Origin: JBAYIE01 sp041665785
GTDB lineage: Bacteria; Bacteroidota; Bacteroidia; UKL13-3
NCBI GenBank assembly: GCA_041665785.1
Contig: JBAYIE010000024.1
Location: forward strand, 1 to 64,000
Direction of reading: 5' to 3'
DNA length: 64,000 nt
Under the pieces are notes generated by a model. It had not been told where the DNA came from and did not search any database. It saw only the letters and a list, made by a program, of their open reading frames with translations. Positions 35,593-43,216 of the stretch are shown in pieces (position 1 is the first letter of the stretch; each line of letters begins with the position of its first letter). The position numbers were made by a program, and so were the translations under genes.

Positions 35593-35901
35593 ATGATCAT
35601 TGAACGCAACGAATTCCATTTAAAATTTGGAAAGGCTAAAGAAGCCCTCGAAATCTGGACACAGATCTGCGAAAAATTCAAGAAAGGATCAAAAGATCAC
35701 ACCCGCATGCGGGTTATGACCGATATGACCGGCGATGCATACGTTCTGGTGGTTGAACTGGAACTGCGCGATCTGGTGCATATCGGGTTTAAGAATTATG
35801 AGTGGATGACCAACGATGAGGCGCATGCCCTGTATGCACGATTTGTACCGCTCTGCGACAGTAGCAAACGCACCTTATATAAACTGGAATGCGATTATTA
35901 A
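35593..35901 (+). CDS. Small protein of probable dimeric alpha/beta-barrel (ABM/NIPSNAP-like) fold
   Basis: This is a 102-residue soluble protein. The beta-alpha-beta pattern (MIIERNEFHLKFGKAKEALE, then RVMTDMTGDAYVLVVELEL, then a second helix and strand) resembles the dimeric ferredoxin-like barrel superfamily, which includes antibiotic-biosynthesis monooxygenase and NIPSNAP relatives. No catalytic residues can be named. It stands alone between a repeat-rich stretch and the thioredoxin-like gene. Function is unknown. Confidence 0.65.
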   Translation: MIIERNEFHLKFGKAKEALEIWTQICEKFKKGSKDHTRMRVMTDMTGDAYVLVVELELRDLVHIGFKNYEWMTNDEAHALYARFVPLCDSSKRTLYKLECDY

Positions 35902-35954
35902 TTCTGCTTTCAGTCTATTAAGAATAATTTAAAGCAATTAAACGCGTTAATCAC

Positions 35955-35962
35955 TAAATTTG
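35955..35962 (+). promoter_or_regulatory. -7 box (TAAATTTG) for the thioredoxin-like gene
   Basis: TAAATTTG is a perfect TAnnTTTG, 18 bases before the ATG at 35981. No TTTG was found at the ideal upstream spacing. An in-frame TTG at 35960 lies within the box, which argues against it as a start. Confidence 0.45.
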
Positions 35963-35980
35963 TATATCAAATCTAACTGC

Positions 35981-36460
35981 ATGAGAACTGTAAAACTTTT
36001 ATCGATCCTTCTGACCATAATTTTCCTGAATTCGAGTTTTAAACCAGCCAACGAAGTAACATGGCTCGGATTTAACGATGGCTACGCGCTGGCCAAAAAG
36101 AAACACAAAATTATGCTGGTGGATGTGTATACCGACTGGTGCGGATGGTGCAAACGTATGGACCGCGACACTTACGAAAAGCCTGAAATAATGGCCATGC
36201 TGAACAAAGATTTTGTGGCCATAAAATTCAATCCGGAAATTCCGAATGTGATGTACACGTTTGAAGGCAAACAATACAACGGTCAGCAATTGGCAGCAGT
36301 AATCAGCAACAATCAATTAAACGGATACCCGACCACCATTTTTATGTATCCACGCGATAAAAAGATGAATGTAATCAGTGGTTATTATGATGCACCACGC
36401 TTTAAAGGTGTATTGGAATCCATTGTGAAAGAATTTACACCGAAAAAGAAAGGCAAATAA
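35981..36460 (+). CDS. Exported thioredoxin-family protein with CGWC motif
   Basis: This is a 159-residue protein with an N-terminal hydrophobic signal segment (about 4-18). The thioredoxin fold has CxxC in DWCGWCKRM (Cys54, Cys57) and the cis-proline in GYPTT. The surrounding VDVYTDWCGWC resembles the thioredoxin_7/DUF255-type group. It probably reduces or isomerises disulfides in the periplasm; partners are unknown. The start is the ATG at 35981. It converges with coaD, leaving 10 bases between the stops. Confidence 0.85.
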   Translation: MRTVKLLSILLTIIFLNSSFKPANEVTWLGFNDGYALAKKKHKIMLVDVYTDWCGWCKRMDRDTYEKPEIMAMLNKDFVAIKFNPEIPNVMYTFEGKQYNGQQLAAVISNNQLNGYPTTIFMYPRDKKMNVISGYYDAPRFKGVLESIVKEFTPKKKGK

Positions 36461-36470
36461 GGCTTACGGC

Positions 36471-36932
36471 TTAATACTTTACGGTTGGCGGCAGATAAGC
36501 TGAGGCATCTCCCCCATTGCGAATCAGATCGCGAATAATGGATGAACTGATCGGTGTATACGCCGGATCACACATCAAAAATACGGTTTCGGCTCCCGGG
36601 TAGACCAGCTTATTCATCTGGGCAATATTCTTTTCGTAATCGAAATCCGACATATTGCGCAAACCCCGAAGAATATAATTGGCTTGTAATGTTTTGCAAT
36701 AATCTACGGTTAACCCATCGTACGACGAAACCTTGATTTTCGGGATTTTTGCATAATATTCTTCTATCCAGGCTATGCGTTGTTCCAACGGAAACAGCGT
36801 AGTTTTACCTACATTGAGACCAATTCCGATATGAATTTCATCAAACAAATGCATGGCCCGCTCAATGATATTGACGTGGCCAATCGTAATCGGATCAAAG
36901 GTTCCGGGAAATAAGGCTATACGTTTATTCAT
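36471..36932 (-). CDS. coaD: Phosphopantetheine adenylyltransferase CoaD
   Basis: This 153-residue cytoplasmic enzyme transfers AMP from ATP to 4'-phosphopantetheine in coenzyme A synthesis. The nucleotidyltransferase motif GTFDPITIGH lies near the N-terminus, and ISSSIIRDL is the C-terminal ISSTxVR-type motif. The start ATG overlaps the rsmD stop as ATGA, indicating coupling in DUF3822-rsmD-coaD. Confidence 0.97.
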   Translation of the reverse strand: MNKRIALFPGTFDPITIGHVNIIERAMHLFDEIHIGIGLNVGKTTLFPLEQRIAWIEEYYAKIPKIKVSSYDGLTVDYCKTLQANYILRGLRNMSDFDYEKNIAQMNKLVYPGAETVFLMCDPAYTPISSSIIRDLIRNGGDASAYLPPTVKY

Positions 36933-37477
36933 ATCGTTGCAGGGCTGTGTTTAAAGAAACTGAAAGAAGACTGACCGTACTTCCGGCACTCAAAAAAACC
37001 GCTTTCATGGCTCAAATCCAAATTTGACTCATGTTCAACGACCAGCGTGCCTGTTGCTTTTAGTAAATTGCTTTGCATTATCCTGCGTGGTATTTCCACC
37101 ATCTGCGGATGCGCATAGGGGGCATCGGCAAACACAATATCATACGTTCCTTCAGGATTGCTTAGGTATTTAAACACATCCGCTTTCCTTACGGTTAATG
37201 CACCAAGTTGATGCTTTTGCTTCATGGATTTGATAAAGTCAACACATTTTGCGTTGATATCTATGGCTACAACCCTGGCTGCACCGCGCGAACAGCATTC
37301 ATACGCCATATTACCGGTTCCAGAAAACAAATCAAGTACTTCTATTCCGGCTAATTCAAATCGGTTAGCCAGAATATTGAACAGGGATTCTTTGGCACGA
37401 TCGGTGGTAGGACGCACCGGCAATCCCGGTGGGGGTTGAATCAGGATTCCTTTGAGATTTCCGCTTATGATGCGCAC
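36929..37477 (-). CDS. rsmD: 16S rRNA (guanine-966-N2)-methyltransferase RsmD
   Basis: This 182-residue methyltransferase modifies G966 of 16S rRNA in the 30S subunit. The S-adenosylmethionine site is VLDLFSGTGNMAYE. The catalytic motif IV reads ADAPY rather than the usual DPPY/F. The N-terminus RIISGNLKG and PVRPTTDRAKESLFN are diagnostic. The start is a GTG at 37477, overlapping the upstream DUF3822 gene by 13 bases. Confidence 0.93.
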   Translation of the reverse strand: MRIISGNLKGILIQPPPGLPVRPTTDRAKESLFNILANRFELAGIEVLDLFSGTGNMAYECCSRGAARVVAIDINAKCVDFIKSMKQKHQLGALTVRKADVFKYLSNPEGTYDIVFADAPYAHPQMVEIPRRIMQSNLLKATGTLVVEHESNLDLSHESGFFECRKYGQSSFSFFKHSPATI

Positions 37478-38331
37478 AACAAACCTGCTGATTCTATGAA
37501 ATACTGATGTTCCGGGATTTCACGCATCAAGGCCGGTACCTGCCACAAGTCCTGCCGTTTTAATAACAAAACCTGTGGGATATATTTTTTCATGAGGGCC
37601 AGTAAACTGTTGTCGGAAGCCAGATTTCCAGACAACATCACTTCCCATTGATTGCTTTTGAATTGCATTACTTCAGCCACCGATAAAATAAAATAAACAA
37701 TATCGGTATCGGCTTCAAACGGAAAATAATTATGGTAAACAAGCTTTCCATTGTCGTACCGGAATATGTCCATGCCTTTCTCCTGAAAATGAACAAACAG
37801 GCGCTCAGGTTGATTTTTAACCGTTGTCTTAAGAAACGCCTCTGCCAATATTCCGGCGTAATGCCGCACATTCGCACCCGGAAATACAAGCCGGGCAGCA
37901 CCGAAAAACAAATCGCTCATCTGATACACATCCACCAGTTGTAAAGCAGAAATGCGATCGTAATGCACCGAATTCCATTTGGCTTTGGGTTGAATCAGAT
38001 CCAGATAACCTTCAGGTTGCTGCGATTCAAAAAGTGCATCCGGCACAAACGTATAACGCGGATCTACAGCTACGACATGTGTATTGGAAAAGTCGCCCGG
38101 AGCATATTCAAATGCAGCCAGAATGGATTGCAGTTCCGATAAACTTTTTTCAAACAGTTTTTCAGCCGAAACCACGGTTAATCCATACACTTCCTTTTCT
38201 TTTTTATCGGCAATCAGTTGATGAATGGCATCCGGATATACCGTGTACCAAACATCGCAGCGATGCTTGTTTTGCTCCAGACTTTCGCGGTTAATATATT
38301 TTCGGGATAAGGTGGCCGGTTGTATTTGCAT
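37465..38331 (-). CDS. DUF3822 family protein
   Basis: This is a 288-residue protein of the DUF3822 family, found in Bacteroidota upstream of rsmD-coaD. A Bacteroides member is recalled to have an actin-like ATPase fold. The repeated strand-helix layout here, with segments such as TDIVYFILSVAEV, is compatible with that. No ATP-site motif can be assigned. The ATG at 38331 was chosen because the TTG/GTG candidates at 38356-38361 overlap a perfect -7 box. It is the first gene of DUF3822-rsmD-coaD. Role unknown. Confidence 0.8.
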   Translation of the reverse strand: MQIQPATLSRKYINRESLEQNKHRCDVWYTVYPDAIHQLIADKKEKEVYGLTVVSAEKLFEKSLSELQSILAAFEYAPGDFSNTHVVAVDPRYTFVPDALFESQQPEGYLDLIQPKAKWNSVHYDRISALQLVDVYQMSDLFFGAARLVFPGANVRHYAGILAEAFLKTTVKNQPERLFVHFQEKGMDIFRYDNGKLVYHNYFPFEADTDIVYFILSVAEVMQFKSNQWEVMLSGNLASDNSLLALMKKYIPQVLLLKRQDLWQVPALMREIPEHQYFIESAGLLCAS

Positions 38332-38358
38332 GTGCGGATCACGTACATTCGTGTGCAC

Positions 38359-38366
38359 CAAAAATA
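38359..38366 (-). promoter_or_regulatory. -7 box (TATTTTTG) for DUF3822-rsmD-coaD
   Basis: The minus strand reads TATTTTTG, a perfect TAnnTTTG, 27 bases before the ATG at 38331. It lies immediately beside the start of the divergent thioesterase gene. Confidence 0.45.
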
Positions 38367-38375
38367 AGCGAAAAA

Positions 38376-38825
38376 ATGAAATGGACTCCCATTGAACCGG
38401 AATTTAAACAAATGGTCACCGATAAAATAAGCGGCAATCATTTTACCAATTTCCTGGGGATTGAAATTAACTCGATTGATGCCGGAAACATTGAAGCCAC
38501 CTTGATTCTGGAGCCGCATCATATGCAACAAATGGATTTTATACATGGCGGAGTAACGGCCACCATGGCTGATGTGGTGATGGGATTTGCTGCATTTACC
38601 CTGGTAAAAAAAGGGAATGGTGTTGTAACCGTTGATTTGAAGGTATCTTATATGAATCCAGGAATTGGACCTTTGTTGTATGCGAAGGGATTTGTGACCA
38701 AAGCAGGTCAACGCTTGTTTTTCTGCGAATCGGAGTTGTACTCGCGACTCCCCGACCGCGATATCCTTATTGCCAAAGCCACCTCCATCATGTCGATGGT
38801 GACGCCGGAAGAAATAAAGAGATAA
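38376..38825 (+). CDS. PaaI-type hotdog-fold thioesterase
   Basis: This 149-residue protein is of the hotdog thioesterase superfamily, which hydrolyses acyl-CoA or phenylacetyl-CoA-like thioesters. The characteristic FIHGGVTATMADVVMGFA segment contains the HGG motif and the acidic residue of the active site (Asp66). The central strand VVTVDLKVSYMNP is also typical. The substrate is not predictable. It starts 45 bases from the divergent DUF3822 gene. Confidence 0.88.
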   Translation: MKWTPIEPEFKQMVTDKISGNHFTNFLGIEINSIDAGNIEATLILEPHHMQQMDFIHGGVTATMADVVMGFAAFTLVKKGNGVVTVDLKVSYMNPGIGPLLYAKGFVTKAGQRLFFCESELYSRLPDRDILIAKATSIMSMVTPEEIKR

Positions 38826-38889
38826 AAGAAATTTACAGCTTCATGTTTTTAATCATCCATCTGCTCGTTTTTCATTCATTGAAAAATCC

Positions 38890-38897
38890 TATTTTCG
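38890..38897 (+). promoter_or_regulatory. Putative -7 box (TATTTTCG) for the alpha-oxoamine synthase gene
   Basis: TATTTTCG lies 19 bases before the ATG at 38917 and is the same word as at 5450-5457. The -33 position has only TTTT, so the site is tentative. Confidence 0.35.
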
Positions 38898-38916
38898 CGC
38901 CTGCTAACACAACACT

Positions 38917-40173
38917 ATGACCGACTTATTTGACAAACTGATTAAACGTGCCGGCCCGCTTGGGCAGCATGCCGATGAAGCTTACGGATATTACATGTTT
39001 CCACGACTCGAAGGTGAAATTGGACCCCGCATGAAATTCAGGGGAAAATTGATGCTGAACTGGAGTTTGAACAATTACCTGGGATTGGCCAATCATCCCG
39101 AAGTACGTAAAGCGGATGAAGAAGCAGCCAAAGAATACGGTCTGGCTTACCCGATGGGTGCGAGAATGATGAGCGGTAATACGGTCTTTCATGAACAACT
39201 TGATCGTGAATTGGCTGAGTTTGTAAACAAGGAAGATGCCATTTTATTAAACTATGGTTATCAGGGAATGGTATCAACCATTGAAGCCCTGGTTGACCGT
39301 CACGATGTAATTGTTTACGATGCCGAAAGTCATGCCTGTATCGTAGATGGCGTTCGTTTACATTTAGGCAAGCGTTTCGTATTTGCACACAACGATATTG
39401 ATAACCTCGAAGTACAATTGAACCGGGCTGCCAAATTGGTTGAAGGCACTACGGGTTCTATCCTGGTTATTACCGAAGGAGTTTTTGGCATGACCGGTGA
39501 GCAGGGCAAAATCAAAGAGATCGTTGCCTTAAAAGAAAAACACAATTTCCGCTTATTGGTAGATGATGCACACGGCTTTGGCACCATGGGTGTAAAAGGC
39601 GGAGGCATTGGCCAGGAGCAGGATTGCAACGATGGAATAGATATTTATTTCGGAACATTTGCCAAATCCATGGCATTGATCGGCGGATTTGTAGCAGGTC
39701 CTAAAAATATAATGAAATACCTGCGTTATAATCTTCGCTCACAAATTTATGCCAAGTCAGTTCCGATGGCCATTGTTAAAGGAGCTCTTAAGCGTCTGGA
39801 TCTGATTCGTCAACATCCTGAATTCATACAAGACCTGTGGACCATTGTACATGCTTTGCAAAAAGGTTTAACCGATAAAGGATTCAATATTGGTAAAACC
39901 AATACTTGTGTAACTCCGGTTATGCTCAATGGTACAGTAGGCGAAGCCACAGCCATCGTGTCTGATTTGCGAGAGAATTATGGGATTTTCTGTTCGGTTG
40001 TAGTTTATCCGGTTATTCCAAAAGGAATGATCTTGTTACGTTTGATCCCTACTGCTGTTCACTCACTAGCAGATGTGGAAGAAACCATTCAGGCATTCTC
40101 TGAAGTGCGCGAAAAACTGACAGCCGGAAAATACAATATGGAAAAAGGAATTGTGGCGATGGGCGATCAGTGA
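38917..40173 (+). CDS. Alpha-oxoamine synthase (serine palmitoyltransferase or cysteate acyltransferase-like)
   Basis: This 418-residue pyridoxal-phosphate enzyme condenses an amino acid with an acyl-CoA. The PLP lysine is Lys250 in GTFAKSMAL, and the cofactor aspartate and histidine are in VDDAHGFGTMG. The N-terminal LNWSLNNYLGLANH is the usual family start. In Bacteroidota this type is serine palmitoyltransferase (sphingolipids) or, in gliding species, cysteate-acyltransferase (sulfonolipids such as capnine). Related 2-amino-3-ketobutyrate ligase is less likely but not excluded. A Rho-independent terminator lies at 40332-40358. Confidence 0.88.
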   Translation: MTDLFDKLIKRAGPLGQHADEAYGYYMFPRLEGEIGPRMKFRGKLMLNWSLNNYLGLANHPEVRKADEEAAKEYGLAYPMGARMMSGNTVFHEQLDRELAEFVNKEDAILLNYGYQGMVSTIEALVDRHDVIVYDAESHACIVDGVRLHLGKRFVFAHNDIDNLEVQLNRAAKLVEGTTGSILVITEGVFGMTGEQGKIKEIVALKEKHNFRLLVDDAHGFGTMGVKGGGIGQEQDCNDGIDIYFGTFAKSMALIGGFVAGPKNIMKYLRYNLRSQIYAKSVPMAIVKGALKRLDLIRQHPEFIQDLWTIVHALQKGLTDKGFNIGKTNTCVTPVMLNGTVGEATAIVSDLRENYGIFCSVVVYPVIPKGMILLRLIPTAVHSLADVEETIQAFSEVREKLTAGKYNMEKGIVAMGDQ

Positions 40174-40179
40174 GAATTG

Positions 40180-40300
40180 TTAATCGTTATTAGTTATTCG
40201 TTATTAGTTATTCGTTATTAGTTATTGGTTATTGGTTATTAGTTATTAGTTATTAGTTATTTACATGGGATCAATCTTCTGGTCACTTACTTTATAATCC
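40180..40300. repeat. AT-rich dispersed repeat array, fourth location
   Basis: About ten repeated TTATTAGTTATT/CGTTATT words are followed by GGGATCAATCTTCTGGTCAC, the same core as at 1-173 and 1395-1420. Confidence 0.75.
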
Positions 40301-40331
40301 GAATCTTACTTGTTTAATGGATTAAATACTT

Positions 40332-40358
40332 AAAAAAGCTCCTGATTGGGGCTTTTTT
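40332..40358 (+). terminator. Rho-independent terminator of the alpha-oxoamine synthase gene
   Basis: AAAAAAGCTCC and GGGGCTTTTTT pair (one G-T wobble) around a 5-base loop, followed by T. It lies about 160 bases past the stop codon, beyond the repeat array, so the repeats would be transcribed. Confidence 0.8.
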
Positions 40359-40463
40359 TATGCATCATTTTCACCAGATGCTGCTTGAAACCATTGTCGG
40401 GTAAAGGTTTGCGTATTCTTACCAAAATCATACAAATGGCCGTATGACAAACGATAAAAAGTA

Positions 40464-40493
40464 TTGTAATTTAGTTTTAGGATTCTCAATTTG
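40464..40493 (+). promoter_or_regulatory. Putative promoter (TTG-N19-TCAATTTG) for the OmpA gene
   Basis: TTG at 40464-40466 and TCAATTTG at 40486-40493 are 19 bases apart, with one mismatch in the -7 box. The ATG follows 26 bases later. Confidence 0.35.
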
Positions 40494-40519
40494 AAAATTC
40501 ACTCAATAACAAATACCTT

Positions 40520-42082
40520 ATGAAACGATTTATTTTAATTTCAGCTTTACTTTTAAACGCATCCATTCCTTTGTTTGCACAAACAGCAGACAACAAATGG
40601 AACCTGGGTTTTTCAGTAGGCACAACGCAATATTCAGGTGATATTGCCAATGGGCTTCTTGATTTCAACAACGTAACTTTGGAAAATAACAGTGTGGGAA
40701 GCGTGCATATTGCACGCTACCTCTCCTCCAATTTCGACCTTGCCTTCATGGGTAGTTTAGGCGCCATAGGATATTATAAAGGCAATCAAACCTTTAAACA
40801 AGAGATTATTAATTTCAGTGGTGCTTTCAAATATAAAGTGGCAAACCATAAGTTAGTTGAAGAAAAGAGCATAATCCGACCCTATATTTTAGCAGGAGTT
40901 GGCATGGATCGTTACAAATCCAAATCAGGTACACCCGGCGGCACACCCATTGATGGATTTGTATTAATTGGTGGCGGCATGAATTTTATGGTTAGCGACA
41001 GGGTAGCCATCTTTTACCAGGCAAGCTATTCCTATTTATTCTCCGACAACAGGGACAATGTAGTGAGAGGAAGTCTGAATGATGGATACTTGATTCACTC
41101 TCTTGGATTCAACGTGAATCTGGGAAGTGCGAAAGATTCGGACGGCGATGGTGTAGCTGATAAATTAGACGAGTGCGCTGCAACACCTTCAAAAGTTAAA
41201 GTAAACGAAAAAGGATGTCCGCTGGATGGCGATGGTGATGGTGTAGCAGATTATCAGGACAAGTGTCCGAATACACCCGGGCTTGCTGCCTTAGCCGGAT
41301 GTCCGGATCGCGATAAAGACGGAGTAACAGATGCCGACGACCAATGTCCGGAAGTGGCCGGTTTGAGTGCTTTGAACGGATGTCCGGATACCGATAGCGA
41401 TGGCATTATTGACAGCAAGGATAAATGTCCGAATGTAAAAGGAATTCTTGCATTTGAAGGCTGTCCGGATACCGATAACGATGGTATTCAGGACAGTGAA
41501 GATCTTTGCCCGACTGCGGCCGGCATTAAATTATTCAAAGGCTGTCCGGATACCGACAATGATGGCATTCAGGATAGCGAAGATCTTTGTCCGAATATGA
41601 AAGGTCCTGCAACTACCAAAGGATGTCCGGATACCGATCTCGATGGTGTGCACGATGGTATAGACCGTTGTCCAACCATTGCAGGTGTTGCTGAAAACCA
41701 GGGTTGCCCTGCCATAAAACCTGCAGTAACCCAATTGTTCAAAAAGGCCTTACAAGGTATCCAATTTGAACCGGGTAAAGCTGTTATCAAGAAATCATCC
41801 AATGTAATTCTGAATGCTGTAGTGAAGGTACTCGACGAAAATCCTACTTATAATCTGAGCATAGCCGGGCATACCGATGATGTTGGAGATGATGAGAAGA
41901 ATATGACTTTATCTAAAGATCGTGCAGATGCTGTGGCGAAATATATGATCATCAGGGGTATTAGTCCTGAGCGTTTGTCAACCTTTGGCTATGGCGAAAC
42001 CAGACCGGTAGACTCCAATAAAACAGCCGCTGGTCGTACACGCAACCGCCGGGTTGAGTTAAATGTAGAGTTCAAAAAATAG
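40520..42082 (+). CDS. OmpA-family outer-membrane protein with thrombospondin type 3 repeats
   Basis: This is a 520-residue protein with signal peptide (ending at LFAQ). An N-terminal eight-strand-like beta-barrel (about 22-205) is followed by about seven calcium-binding thrombospondin type 3 repeats (206-400) of the form CPDTDxDGIxDSxDxCP. A C-terminal peptidoglycan-binding OmpA domain (about 405-520) has AGHTDDVG and LSKDRADAV. It anchors the outer membrane to the wall. Repeats five and six share an identical 17-residue block with synonymous DNA differences, so the duplication is not recent. A terminator lies at 42103-42134. Confidence 0.93.
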   Translation: MKRFILISALLLNASIPLFAQTADNKWNLGFSVGTTQYSGDIANGLLDFNNVTLENNSVGSVHIARYLSSNFDLAFMGSLGAIGYYKGNQTFKQEIINFSGAFKYKVANHKLVEEKSIIRPYILAGVGMDRYKSKSGTPGGTPIDGFVLIGGGMNFMVSDRVAIFYQASYSYLFSDNRDNVVRGSLNDGYLIHSLGFNVNLGSAKDSDGDGVADKLDECAATPSKVKVNEKGCPLDGDGDGVADYQDKCPNTPGLAALAGCPDRDKDGVTDADDQCPEVAGLSALNGCPDTDSDGIIDSKDKCPNVKGILAFEGCPDTDNDGIQDSEDLCPTAAGIKLFKGCPDTDNDGIQDSEDLCPNMKGPATTKGCPDTDLDGVHDGIDRCPTIAGVAENQGCPAIKPAVTQLFKKALQGIQFEPGKAVIKKSSNVILNAVVKVLDENPTYNLSIAGHTDDVGDDEKNMTLSKDRADAVAKYMIIRGISPERLSTFGYGETRPVDSNKTAAGRTRNRRVELNVEFKK

Positions 42083-42102
42083 TGTTGTATTCCGTTAAAT
42101 TG

Positions 42103-42134
42103 AAATACCGGGTTCCATGGGGATCCGGTATTTT
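42103..42134. terminator. Bidirectional terminator between ompA-like gene and atpZ
   Basis: AAATACCGG and CCGGTATTT form the outer stem, with TTCC/GGGA pairing inside, followed by TTTTATTTTTTT on the plus strand. It lies 20 bases after the OmpA stop and directly after the atpZ stop on the other strand, so it may serve both. Confidence 0.8.
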
Positions 42135-42135
42135 T

Positions 42136-42345
42136 TTATTTTTTTAAAACCCCGCGAATGGCCAGATACACGGCGGCAAAAACAGATGCCAATACTCCGA
42201 TAAGGGTAAAAACCGGAAATGATAGTTGAATTTGCGCATCGATGTACTTCCCTCCCAGTGATCCGGCAAGTATCACTACCATCATTTGCGTACTGAGATT
42301 GAGGTATTTTAAAACCTCATTGTACTTTTTGAGTGGTGGCTTCAA
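42136..42345 (-). CDS. AtpZ/AtpI-family F-ATPase accessory membrane protein
   Basis: This is a 69-residue protein with two membrane helices (about 20-38 and 45-64), matching the AtpZ/AtpI (putative F0F1-ATPase subunit) family, which assists assembly or ion supply of the F-type ATPase. No ATP synthase structural genes are beside it; it is followed only by a terminator. The start is a TTG at 42345, overlapping the bactofilin 3' end by 29 bases. An alternative start is not obvious. Function is inferred by family only. Confidence 0.75.
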   Translation of the reverse strand: MKPPLKKYNEVLKYLNLSTQMMVVILAGSLGGKYIDAQIQLSFPVFTLIGVLASVFAAVYLAIRGVLKK

Positions 42346-42757
42346 TGCTTTTTGCAGATGGAATTTCGTTCAAGGGCCTAGCTTTAAAGTGGTTTCCAGC
42401 ATCTTTCATGGCACATTTCCCGTTAAACTCTGCACCCGCCTCAATGATCATTTTGGCGGTAACCAAATCCCCGTTTATTTTAGCCGTTGATTTAACCGTA
42501 AGCAGTTCTGATACAAATATATTGCCATTCACCTCACCCGAAATTTCCAGATTGGCCGCTTTGATATCGCCATCTACCTTCGATGTTGGTCCCAGTACCA
42601 ATCTGGCTTTCGACGAAATATAGCCTTTTACATGTCCATCCAGACGCATATCCCCATCCGATACCAGATCACCGGTAATGGTGGTACCTACATTCACAAT
42701 GTTGAGTGTATTTGGATTAAAAGGTACCTTTTCTGATTTATTATTGAATACGGCCAT
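42317..42757 (-). CDS. Bactofilin (polymer-forming cytoskeletal protein)
   Basis: This is a 146-residue bactofilin-family protein with a right-handed beta-helix core (about 25-120). Repeating strands show hydrophobic periodicity, as in VNVGTTITGDLVSDGDMRLDG and SKVDGDIKAANLEISGEVNGN. Bactofilins self-assemble into filaments and often scaffold peptidoglycan enzymes, commonly M23 endopeptidases. The start is the ATG at 42757, since 12 upstream residues do not belong to the family. It lies downstream of the M23-leader-like gene and overlaps atpZ. Confidence 0.88.
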   Translation of the reverse strand: MAVFNNKSEKVPFNPNTLNIVNVGTTITGDLVSDGDMRLDGHVKGYISSKARLVLGPTSKVDGDIKAANLEISGEVNGNIFVSELLTVKSTAKINGDLVTAKMIIEAGAEFNGKCAMKDAGNHFKARPLNEIPSAKSIEATTQKVQ

Positions 42758-42848
42758 GATCGTAAAATTTAGGTTTAAAACTCTAAGCAGCACGCGAATA
42801 TAACCTATAAGGTCGATAAACCTGCAATTTTCGACCGAAATTGCTGAA

Positions 42849-43193
42849 TTACTGCAATGTATCTTTGTCTTGTAAAATATCTAGAATATTACGATAATAA
42901 GCGTCTCTGCTACGTAAAACCTCTTCCAATGAATCCGTTTTACTGATCATGCGGGTAATATTTCGCTTCATGGCAGGATCGGTGTAACCCGGGATAAATT
43001 CTTTCATCGGTGTAAACACAATCAGAGAAATAATAATCAGGGCAAAAAACACAAGGAATGAGCTAAATCCTACGAAAACGTTGATTGGAGTTAGGCTGTA
43101 TGAGAATTTCTCTTCAAATGTTGCATCGTTGATCAATACCAGTCTGTAGCGGTTTTTGAGTTTATGGATCAGCTTCTTTTGTTTCTTTTTCAT
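42849..43193 (-). CDS. Short membrane protein resembling the N-terminal leader of an M23 peptidase
   Basis: This is a 114-residue protein with a basic cytoplasmic N-terminus (KKKQKKLIHKLKNRYRLVL), one membrane helix (about 42-62) and a short periplasmic tail (TPMKEFIPGYTDPAMK and on). The sequence RYRLVLINDATFEEKFS through FIPGY closely resembles, from memory, the start of Bacteroidota M23 endopeptidases encoded beside bactofilin genes. The peptidase domain is absent: the frame stops after a short coiled tail (ILDILQDKDTLQ). No remnant was seen in the 90 bases before bactofilin. It may be a standalone anchor or a truncated gene. It is divergent from sprE. Confidence 0.65.
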   Translation of the reverse strand: MKKKQKKLIHKLKNRYRLVLINDATFEEKFSYSLTPINVFVGFSSFLVFFALIIISLIVFTPMKEFIPGYTDPAMKRNITRMISKTDSLEEVLRSRDAYYRNILDILQDKDTLQ

Positions 43194-43216
43194 GAATAGG
43201 AGTTCAAAAGAAACAT

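Larger units (their letters stand above)
40174..40519. other. Intergenic region with AT-rich repeats and a terminator
   Basis: No gene is seen in these 346 bases. They contain TTATTAGTTATTCG and GGTTATT words (about 40185-40265), an ATCAATCTTCTGGTCAC copy (about 40269-40286), the synthase terminator (40332-40358) and the OmpA gene's probable promoter (40464-40493). Confidence 0.75.

Noticed and set aside
41479..41600. Recent duplication of thrombospondin type 3 repeats in the OmpA protein
   Set aside because: The repeated 17-residue blocks differ at several synonymous positions, so they are conserved repeats rather than a new tandem duplication.
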